A DNA stretch of 64,000 nucleotides. It comes from Nitratiruptor sp. YY09-18 (GTDB lineage: Bacteria; Campylobacterota; Campylobacteria; Campylobacterales; Nitratiruptoraceae). Positions 34,172 to 40,156 of this stretch are shown here, piece by piece (within the stretch, counting starts at the first letter, position 1; the number at the start of each line of letters is the position of its first letter). The notes under the pieces are model-generated. The model worked only from the letters and a program-made list of their open reading frames with translations, made no database searches and was not told the DNA's origin. Where the stretch lies: assembly GCF_016593235.1 (NCBI RefSeq), contig NZ_AP023065.1:1488001-1552000 (forward strand), read 5' to 3'. A program made the translations under genes and the position numbers.

Positions 34172-35205
34172 TACACATTTGGCTTAATATGTAGTTTCTT
34201 AGCCGCTTTTGCCATAAGTGCGCTTAATCTATCTGCCATATCTTGAGCCTGGGATGCATATGCATCAGCATCTTCTGGTTTAAAAATATGCCCAGACTGC
34301 TCTTTCATATAGATATCATCCACAAATGAAACTAAATCATAAAAAGCAAGTCTAATTTGACTATCTAGTTTTGGATCAACTTTTTTTAGTTTTGGATGAA
34401 TCGCCGCTTCATATGCAACTTTAAGCCCGCCACTAATTCCTTTGATATCGAAAATTCTTGAAAGCGCCACAAAAGCTTCAGATTTACCAAGGATTCTACT
34501 ATTTTTCCAATCCTCAAAATAATCGCCCATTGTTGGAATCATTGTAAGCTCAGCCGTAAATACATCGGTGAGATTCATCTTAAGATCTTTTACCTTATCT
34601 TTTAGCTCTTTTGTATACTTTGCAAAATTATCCGCTACGCATTTAAGCCATTTTGCGTTTGGAAGAGCTTCACCTTTTGTAATTTGACCATCACCATTTA
34701 AGTCAACTTTTTTTGCTACATATGCTTCATGCGTTCCCCAAAGGGTTGGCTCAAGCAGATAGTGAAAAAAGTTTCCGGGTCTTTTTGTGTTGAATTTGCA
34801 TTTATACGGGCACTTCAAATCAAAAGGTGCTACATCTTCATTGCCTTCGCTTGCAGGAATTCCGGCATCCAAAATAAGGTCATATTTTGCAGTTTGTGGC
34901 ATACCAGCAACAAGTCCTTCAATAATCTCATAGTTGCTTGATGCTTCAAGCCACGCCCTTTTCATCTGTTCTATATCTTTTGTAAGATCTTTTCTGTTTT
35001 TCTTCCAAGCTTTGTCATAATTAAAATGAAAAGCCTTTATGTCTTCATAATAGTCATCTGCAATCTCTTTGAGCTTTTTTGCTTCATTATAAAGCTTTGT
35101 AGCGTGCTCAAGCTCAAACTCTTTTACTTTGTTTATCCCGCTATCAGCTAAAAGAGTTCCTGAAAGAATAAAACCTGCAACCATTCCCATTACCATTTTT
35201 TTCAT
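34171..35205 (-). CDS. Imelysin-family (M75, EfeO-like) periplasmic protein
   Basis: 344 residues, Sec signal peptide (MKKMVMGMVAGFILSGTLLA). The helical body, with the WGTHEAYV segment near residue 157, fits the imelysin/EfeO-type family, though the canonical GxHxxE is not intact. A DLNGDGQITKGE loop near residues 168-180 looks like an EF-hand Ca2+ site, unusual here. CPYKC near 131-135 could form a disulfide. EfeO-like proteins bind iron in the periplasm and deliver it to EfeU/FTR1, the downstream partner in this operon. Confidence 0.8.
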   Translation of the reverse strand: MKKMVMGMVAGFILSGTLLADSGINKVKEFELEHATKLYNEAKKLKEIADDYYEDIKAFHFNYDKAWKKNRKDLTKDIEQMKRAWLEASSNYEIIEGLVAGMPQTAKYDLILDAGIPASEGNEDVAPFDLKCPYKCKFNTKRPGNFFHYLLEPTLWGTHEAYVAKKVDLNGDGQITKGEALPNAKWLKCVADNFAKYTKELKDKVKDLKMNLTDVFTAELTMIPTMGDYFEDWKNSRILGKSEAFVALSRIFDIKGISGGLKVAYEAAIHPKLKKVDPKLDSQIRLAFYDLVSFVDDIYMKEQSGHIFKPEDADAYASQAQDMADRLSALMAKAAKKLHIKPNV

Positions 35206-35230
35206 AATCTCTTCTCCTTTTTAGACTAAA

Positions 35231-35731
35231 TTAATCTCTACTATTTGCAATATTTCCTATCTCTTTATCAATCATAAAAAGACCTCTACCTTCTGTCCCA
35301 ATAATCTCAAACTTATCTAAAATTCCTTTAAAGAGAGCCTCTTCTTCATGTTGCTCTGCGGTATACCACTGCAAAAAGCTGAAGGTAGAATAATCTTTTA
35401 ACTGTAAAGTAAAATCTACTAAATCAAAGATTTTTTGTGTGATAAACTGCTCATGCTTATATGTTTTTTCAAAAACTTCTTGCAATGAAGAAAACTCATT
35501 TTCAGGCGCTTTCATACCGGTTATAATGGCTTGCGCGCCTGTTTCATTGATATATTGAAAGAGTCTTTCCATATGTTCCATCTCTTCAGCTGCATGTTGA
35601 TTTAAAAATCGAGCTGACCCTTCAAACCCTTTTGCCTTGCACCAAGCGCTCATCGCTTTGTAGATATTTGCCGATTCAAACTCCAGCATCATCTGCTCAT
35701 TGAGTCTCTCATTAAGCTCTTTTTTTAACAT
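35231..35731 (-). CDS. ftn: Ferritin (non-heme)
   Basis: 166 residues with the ferroxidase ligands in place: Glu17, EEMEHM near 49-54, Glu94 and EQHEEE near 126-131. It stores iron as ferric mineral in a 24-mer. It lies between the imelysin gene (25-nt gap) and the porin, so storage is co-located with uptake. The 106-nt region before it holds two mutually exclusive hairpins that could adjust its expression. Confidence 0.95.
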   Translation of the reverse strand: MLKKELNERLNEQMMLEFESANIYKAMSAWCKAKGFEGSARFLNQHAAEEMEHMERLFQYINETGAQAIITGMKAPENEFSSLQEVFEKTYKHEQFITQKIFDLVDFTLQLKDYSTFSFLQWYTAEQHEEEALFKGILDKFEIIGTEGRGLFMIDKEIGNIANSRD

Positions 35732-35761
35732 GTCTATCCTTTTGATTGTTTTGGCAAAAAT

Positions 35762-35841
35762 GCCTTAAGCAGCCCTCAAAAAAGGAGTAAGAATGAAACT
35801 GGCACTTGAGGGCTGCCTAAGGCATCTAAAAGATGCCTTAG
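35762..35841. other. Overlapping, mutually exclusive hairpins between porin and ferritin genes
   Basis: On the minus-strand mRNA three segments occur: CTAAGGCATC (35832-35841 arm), a middle arm (35806-35826) and a last arm at 35762-35779. The middle arm can pair with the first (10-bp perfect stem, 5-nt loop, covering the porin stop codon) or with the last (18-bp stem, one mismatch, 26-nt loop, followed by ATTTTTG). The second form looks like a terminator. The pairings share bases, which is attenuator geometry. Confidence 0.6.
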
Positions 35842-36980
35842 AAAGAGTAATTGACAAAAAATCTTGTGTTGGTAAAATTATCTCCATTAATATCATCATC
35901 AACATCACTGTAAATGAGATCAAAACTTAAACTATCATTGAACGCATAGCTGATATAGCCATCAAATTCTGTTGAGTCCACATCGTTTTTATCTGTTAAA
36001 TTCAAATACCCCACACCAAAAGTCAGTCCATCCACTCCAAAAGAGCCCAAATCAAGCTCGGCATTTACATACCAGGCATCTGCATCCACTCCACCCTCAG
36101 CCAATGTGAGCACTTCGGCTGAAGTAAAAAACGGACCTCCTCCAAAACCGTTATCTGCTGTATTGTCATTGCTTTTGTTGTAAGCAATACCTAAGCTAAA
36201 TCCTTTATACCCTGCACTAGCACTTACACCATAAATTGAAGCAGCATCAGCACTTTTGTAGTTTTGATACGCATACTGCAATCCTATTGCATATGAAACC
36301 CCGTTTGCCTCGCCTTCATAATTTGCATCCGCATAGAAAATCTTGTCAATCGCAAAGTCATTTAGGTAGTAATACCACGCTGAAACTGCTAATCCTTCAA
36401 TTCCTTCATACGTTATACTTGCAACTTGCACTCCATCATCACCATTTAAATCTTCAAAGCTTGAAGGATTGGGCGCATCAACACCAGCCCATCGTTGCAC
36501 TTGTCCTAAAATAATTGTAGTATCAGGTAGATCTTTATTGATTACAAGTGCCGCTTCAAAGGTATTTGGAACCATTGCAATATCATCCGTATCGGCAAAC
36601 GGCGTATCAATCTCTTGTCGACCGACTTTGATAGTCGTATTACCGAATTCTCCTAAAAGATAGGCTTCTCCTAAAATTGAGTAAGATTTGTTGTTTGCAT
36701 TAAAAAAGCCAAATCCTTCAGCCCCGTCATTGATATGCCCAACAACATTTGTCGTATAAAAACTAGCTCCTGCACTTACTCCTTTAAAAGAGTTTGTTTC
36801 AACATGAAGTTTTCCACCTAAAGACATATCACTATTTGAGTCATCGTCATATTGATATCCAAGTCTGATATATCCGTTAACAGTTTTTATAAATTCATTT
36901 TTTAAAGAGCTCCCTTCATCTGCATATATCGTAACACCTAACATCATTATAGTGGTTGCACTAAGTACAATTTTTTTCAT
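35838..36980 (-). CDS. Outer-membrane porin, Fur-boxed
   Basis: 380 residues from the ATG at 36980 (MKKIVLSATTIMML), with GGAAG upstream; the start at 36995 only adds 5 residues before the signal peptide. After cleavage near YAD the chain alternates aromatic and polar residues, and it ends in FVNYSF, the terminal Phe of outer-membrane beta-barrels. It resembles the OprD-like porins of Campylobacterota. A 29-bp Fur palindrome (37040-37068) precedes it, so it may admit iron complexes under limitation. Confidence 0.85.
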   Translation of the reverse strand: MKKIVLSATTIMMLGVTIYADEGSSLKNEFIKTVNGYIRLGYQYDDDSNSDMSLGGKLHVETNSFKGVSAGASFYTTNVVGHINDGAEGFGFFNANNKSYSILGEAYLLGEFGNTTIKVGRQEIDTPFADTDDIAMVPNTFEAALVINKDLPDTTIILGQVQRWAGVDAPNPSSFEDLNGDDGVQVASITYEGIEGLAVSAWYYYLNDFAIDKIFYADANYEGEANGVSYAIGLQYAYQNYKSADAASIYGVSASAGYKGFSLGIAYNKSNDNTADNGFGGGPFFTSAEVLTLAEGGVDADAWYVNAELDLGSFGVDGLTFGVGYLNLTDKNDVDSTEFDGYISYAFNDSLSFDLIYSDVDDDINGDNFTNTRFFVNYSF

Positions 36981-37039
36981 CTTCCTTCCTTTCAAAAATT
37001 TTATATCTGAAATTTTAATTCACATAATCTTGGTTAATT

Positions 37040-37068
37040 CTTAAAATGATAATTGATATCATTTTAAG
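37040..37068. promoter_or_regulatory. 29-bp Fur-box palindrome upstream of porin
   Basis: CTTAAAATGATAAT...ATATCATTTTAAG is an almost perfect 29-bp palindrome. It overlaps the stop codon of the DUF2325 gene and lies 59 nt before the porin ATG. The same extended arms occur at 29393 and 39472. Confidence 0.75.
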
Positions 37069-37349
37069 ATTTTACTAAATTTTTCTATTTTGCTTTTTAA
37101 ATCATTTTTACTATGTTTACTATATACTGTAGGAATTTTTCTCTTTTGTGCCTCTTTTTTAAAAACTTCCATTTTGTTGTGCGAGAGATAATCTGTTATA
37201 AAAACAACCATATCAATATTACTTGGAATTTTTCTTTTATAAAAATTTTTCTTTCTACAGTCAAAATGAATCACTTTCGTTGCACCAAGTTCAAAAAGAG
37301 TAGATTTTATTTGTTGGACTTTATCTGCACCTATTACTAATACTCCCAT
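37059..37349 (-). CDS. DUF2325 protein, copy 2
   Basis: 96 residues from the ATG at 37349 (MGVLVIGADK), the exact counterpart of copy 1; the longer start at 37364 is not shared. HFDCRKKNF is identical in both copies. Two Fur-box-like sites (37370, 37430) lie immediately upstream, and its 3' end carries the porin's Fur palindrome. The second copy sits in the tonB/porin group, the first beside the flavodoxin operon. Confidence 0.8.
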   Translation of the reverse strand: MGVLVIGADKVQQIKSTLFELGATKVIHFDCRKKNFYKRKIPSNIDMVVFITDYLSHNKMEVFKKEAQKRKIPTVYSKHSKNDLKSKIEKFSKILK

Positions 37350-37369
37350 AGCGTTCCTCTCCATGTTTT

Positions 37370-37388
37370 AATAATGAATTTCATTTTC
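37370..37388. promoter_or_regulatory. Fur-box-like site upstream of DUF2325 copy 2
   Basis: AATAATGAATTTCATTTTC, 14 of 19 consensus positions, lies 20 nt upstream of the DUF2325 copy 2 ATG. It resembles the site at 23681. Confidence 0.55.
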
Positions 37389-37429
37389 ATTAAAAGTTTA
37401 AGAAAAAACTGCTTAACCCAGACTTAATA

Positions 37430-37444
37430 TGATAATGATTATCA
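37430..37444. promoter_or_regulatory. Perfect 7-1-7 Fur box
   Basis: TGATAATGATTATCA is an exact 7-1-7 inverted repeat of the Fur type. It sits between exbD's 3' end and DUF2325 copy 2, 80 nt upstream of its ATG. Confidence 0.75.
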
Positions 37445-37489
37445 ATTTATGAATAGTTCTTTTATACTTAAAAACGATGGTATAGCATT

Positions 37490-37873
37490 TTATTTTGCTT
37501 CATTGACAAGAGCAATATTGTTAAGTTCATACTTTTTTAAAATATCTAATAATTTCACAATCCTCTCATAACGGACATCTTTATCAATTCTCACAAAAAC
37601 CGGCTGTTTTTTATCTGCTACCCTTGCAAGAGACCCATCCAGCTCTTTAAAAGAGACTTTTTTACCTCCTAATGCAAGCTCAGTTGAAGATAGCTCAATT
37701 GTGATTTTCTCTTTTTCTATTGTTTTAGCTGATGATTTACTACTTGGCAAATTAAGCAGTAGTGCCAACTCATCTTTTTTAAAAACGGTGCTAACTAGAA
37801 AAAATACCAATAACAAAAAAACTACATCAATAAGCGGCGTCATATCGGGAGTTATCTGCTCTCTTCGCTTCAT
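37490..37873 (-). CDS. exbD: ExbD-type energy transducer
   Basis: 127 residues: a short cytoplasmic N-terminus, one transmembrane helix with the conserved Asp ([15 protein letters not shown]) and a periplasmic domain. ExbD Asp in the helix is the proton-binding residue. It overlaps exbB by 4 nt and completes a tonB-exbB-exbD operon. Products power the TonB-dependent receptor at 40157. Confidence 0.93.
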   Translation of the reverse strand: MKRREQITPDMTPLIDVVFLLLVFFLVSTVFKKDELALLLNLPSSKSSAKTIEKEKITIELSSTELALGGKKVSFKELDGSLARVADKKQPVFVRIDKDVRYERIVKLLDILKKYELNNIALVNEAK

Positions 37874-38406
37874 AGCAACTCTTTTTTATAAAGAGATGGC
37901 AAGATATCACTTGTAATAGCAACTTCCAATCCATCAAGCATGCTAACAAGATAGTTATATCCCACAACATGGGGAATGGCTACAATAAGTCCAGCTACTG
38001 TGGTTATAAGAGCCATAGATATACCACCGGCAAATGTTGATGGATCGCCCAATCCACTTTTAGATATTGCTTCAAAAGCAAGCAAAACCCCGATAACCGT
38101 TCCAAGCAGTCCAAGCAAAGGTGCAATAGAGGCAATTATTTTAATTGTTCCTAACCCTCTTTCAAGATAGTAAAGCCTTTTGGCAATCTCATCTTTGATA
38201 AGCTCCATCACGATATGCTCATCATGAAGCGGGATTTTTTTAGCTTGAATGTAATCAATAACTTCTTGCAAAATCACGGATTTTTTCCGTTTTGCTATAA
38301 GAATCTGGATAAACTTTAGAAACATAATTGTGTATCCTATGATATTGAGGACGATTAAAATATATACTATCACGCCACCTTTTTCTATATAATCCATCAA
38401 ATGCAT
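37870..38406 (-). CDS. exbB: ExbB-type proton channel
   Basis: 178 residues with three transmembrane segments, the MotA/TolQ/ExbB signature [19 protein letters not shown] and a C-terminal TM pair. The start at 38406 has AAGGA 5 nt upstream. Shorter than E. coli ExbB, typical of Campylobacterota. It forms the proton channel with ExbD that drives TonB. Confidence 0.93.
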   Translation of the reverse strand: MHLMDYIEKGGVIVYILIVLNIIGYTIMFLKFIQILIAKRKKSVILQEVIDYIQAKKIPLHDEHIVMELIKDEIAKRLYYLERGLGTIKIIASIAPLLGLLGTVIGVLLAFEAISKSGLGDPSTFAGGISMALITTVAGLIVAIPHVVGYNYLVSMLDGLEVAITSDILPSLYKKELL

Positions 38407-38416
38407 ACTCTTCCTT

Positions 38417-39196
38417 TCATTTTATTACATATTTAATAGGAACAACGATATCTAAATGATCTACGCCGAGCTCTTTTGGTATAGGCTTAAACTTTCCAAT
38501 TTTTTGCAATGTCTCGATTGCCCCATTATTGAGTCTTTTATATTTTGATGGTTTGAGGATATTTACATTGGTTATCCTCCCATCTGCTAATATTGTAAAA
38601 CTTACAACCACTACGCCTTGCTGTTTTAACCTTTTTGCAATTTTAGGATAATATTTTTTTGCTTCAATTTTAGCTTTTACTAAACTCATATAGTTTGCTT
38701 TTACTCTATTTTTCAAAATGGTATTATCTCGTTTTGTTTCTGTTTTTGGCACTCTATTTTCATTCTTTTGAATGTTTTTTATCATTTTTTGATGTTCGCT
38801 AGATTTTTGCTTTTTAGATAGTTGAGGCTTAGAGTTTGATTGAGGTTTAGGCTTAATTTTTTGCTTTCGTATAAGCTTTTTTTGGGACTTAGGTTTTGGT
38901 GTATGTTTATATTTATGGCTTAGCTTTGGTCTTGGCTTAGATTTAGGTTTAGGTTTTAGCTTTGGTTTTGGTTTGATTTTTGGTTTGGGAGATAATTGAG
39001 TACTTTGTTTATATTGAATATTTCTTATAGATTTATACCTTGGCTTTTGGATAGTAATTTTATAAAGCTTTAGTTGTTGAATCTCTGTTTTTTGCTCTTT
39101 TATTGATATAGGTGTAGTTTTTGAAAATAGAAAAATCCCATGAATGAGTAATACTACAACAAAAATTATAAATTTTATATTCTTGGAAACTTCCAA
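38417..39196 (-). CDS. tonB: TonB with extended Lys-Pro spacer
   Basis: 259 residues. An N-terminal membrane anchor (about 8-25) is followed by a spacer of Lys-Pro repeats (about 65-130) that bridges the periplasm, then the C-terminal TonB domain ([32 protein letters not shown]). The start is TTG at 39196 with only a weak RBS (TAGGT). No better in-frame ATG occurs before the anchor. A 35-residue microprotein ORF lies immediately upstream. Confidence 0.92.
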   Translation of the reverse strand: MEVSKNIKFIIFVVVLLIHGIFLFSKTTPISIKEQKTEIQQLKLYKITIQKPRYKSIRNIQYKQSTQLSPKPKIKPKPKLKPKPKSKPRPKLSHKYKHTPKPKSQKKLIRKQKIKPKPQSNSKPQLSKKQKSSEHQKMIKNIQKNENRVPKTETKRDNTILKNRVKANYMSLVKAKIEAKKYYPKIAKRLKQQGVVVVSFTILADGRITNVNILKPSKYKRLNNGAIETLQKIGKFKPIPKELGVDHLDIVVPIKYVIK

Positions 39197-39209
39197 TATC
39201 TACCTAATT

Positions 39210-39317
39210 TTACGAAAATCGTTTTTTATATTCAGTAATAAAATAGATACTGTGAATTTTTGAATGCATATGTATCCATCTATTTAACTTTTTAAATATT
39301 TGCAATAGAAATTTCAT
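39210..39317 (-). CDS. 35-residue microprotein, paralogue of the 23140-23226 ORF
   Basis: ATG at 39317 follows TAGGAG 6 nt upstream. The 35-residue product is basic with HSKIHSIYFI in its second half, mirroring YSKINSIYAI in the ORF at 23140. The two align without gaps from Phe8/Phe6 to the end of that motif. It lies 13 nt before tonB, downstream of the strongest Fur palindrome, and is probably co-transcribed. Function unknown. Confidence 0.6.
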   Translation of the reverse strand: MKFLLQIFKKLNRWIHMHSKIHSIYFITEYKKRFS

Positions 39318-39471
39318 TAATCACTCCTACTAATAAATTTTGTAAAATAAAGTCTAAAGAGATGAGCAAGGATGACTACATAGTTATTAGATCACTCCTT
39401 ATTTTTCATATCAAAACTCGATAATGAAATTTATTTTCAAAAAAGTTTACACAAGGCATTCTTAGTTACAT

Positions 39472-39500
39472 CTTAAAATGATAACGATTATCGTTTTAAG
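39472..39500. promoter_or_regulatory. 29-bp Fur-box palindrome, tonB/fur divergent region
   Basis: CTTAAAATGATAAC...TATCGTTTTAAG, near-perfect 29-bp palindrome. It lies between the leftward microprotein-tonB unit (155 nt from its first ATG) and the rightward Fur-family gene. Apart from this and the site at 39531, I see only AT-rich sequence in 39318-39557. Confidence 0.8.
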
Positions 39501-39530
39501 CTCTCTTTAACATCTCTTTATATACGATTT

Positions 39531-39545
39531 TGATAGTCATTATCA
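39531..39545. promoter_or_regulatory. Fur box adjacent to the Fur-family gene start
   Basis: TGATAGTCATTATCA lies 12 nt before the ATG of the Fur-family gene, near or over its RBS. The position suggests tight autoregulation. The identical 15-mer occurs at 29400-29414. Confidence 0.75.
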
Positions 39546-39557
39546 TAAAGGGAAGCG

Positions 39558-39986
39558 ATGGATATAGATACCTGTCTTAAAAAGAGAGGATTAAAAGGGA
39601 AAAAGATTAAAGAAGCAATTATTGAAATATTAAATAAATCTTCACAACCTTTAGCAGCAGAAGAGATTCTTGCACGTATTGAAGAGTTTCCTATAAGAAA
39701 ACCTACACTCAATACTATCTACCGTTCCTTAAGAATTTTAATGGAGTGTCAAATTATAAAAAGTGTCACTATCGAAAATAGAAAAGTTTTTACAATGAAA
39801 ACATATAAATATGAAGTTTGCCATATATGTGGAGAAATTATACATTTTGAAGAACTAAAAAACCAACCTGAGTGTTCATCTGAAAATAAACCGAATGGAA
39901 TAGTGTTTTACGCAGTATGTAAATTTTGTAATAGACAAAATGCAATTATTTTACAAGGAGAAGAAAATGATACACAAGAAAGATGA
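39558..39986 (+). CDS. Fur-family metalloregulator
   Basis: 142 residues. The winged-helix N-terminus has RKPTLNTIYRSLRILMEC, the recognition-helix region of Fur proteins. The C-terminus carries two CxxC pairs, CHICG and CKFC, a structural Zn site. The usual His-rich sensing string is weak (EIIHFEE). It could be a Fur, Zur or PerR; adjacency to iron transport genes and Fur boxes at its own promoter favour iron. It begins an operon with the 57-residue membrane protein and the receptor. Confidence 0.85.
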   Translation: MDIDTCLKKRGLKGKKIKEAIIEILNKSSQPLAAEEILARIEEFPIRKPTLNTIYRSLRILMECQIIKSVTIENRKVFTMKTYKYEVCHICGEIIHFEELKNQPECSSENKPNGIVFYAVCKFCNRQNAIILQGEENDTQER

Positions 39987-40140
39987 AATGCAAACACATG
40001 GCAGCTATTTACCTGAAAAGATAATAAATTTGCTGCTATTACTATTTACAACAATAATAGTTTATAGCTATCTCGTATTTTCTCTTGAGGAGAAAAATAT
40101 AATGAGGGCTTTAAATCAATGGTTTGCATACATATTTTAA
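39967..40140 (+). CDS. 57-residue single-TM membrane protein
   Basis: ATG at 39967 follows AAGGAG 7 nt upstream and overlaps the regulator's 3' end by 20 nt. One hydrophobic helix (IINLLLLLFTTIIVYSYLVF) is followed by a short charged tail. It ends 16 nt before the receptor gene. No recognised family; small membrane proteins often accompany TonB or receptor genes. A longer frame from 39940 lacks an RBS. Confidence 0.6.
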   Translation: MIHKKDEMQTHGSYLPEKIINLLLLLFTTIIVYSYLVFSLEEKNIMRALNQWFAYIF

Positions 40141-40156
40141 AGATTGGGAGGAAGAT

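Noticed and set aside
35793-35930. 45-codon plus-strand ORF with AGGAG five nt before ATG, antisense to the porin 3' end
   Set aside because: The RBS and ATG fall in the loop between the paired arms, and the frame soon enters the complement of conserved porin codons. I treat it as chance.
38830-39000. Repeating GGTTTAGGTTT-type DNA resembling a tandem array or CRISPR
   Set aside because: The repeats encode the Lys-Pro spacer of TonB, are irregular in length and have no spacers.
39318-39471. Short leader ORFs (17 and 5 codons) in the tonB upstream region
   Set aside because: No convincing RBS for the first and too short to judge; no repeated codons that would suggest attenuation.
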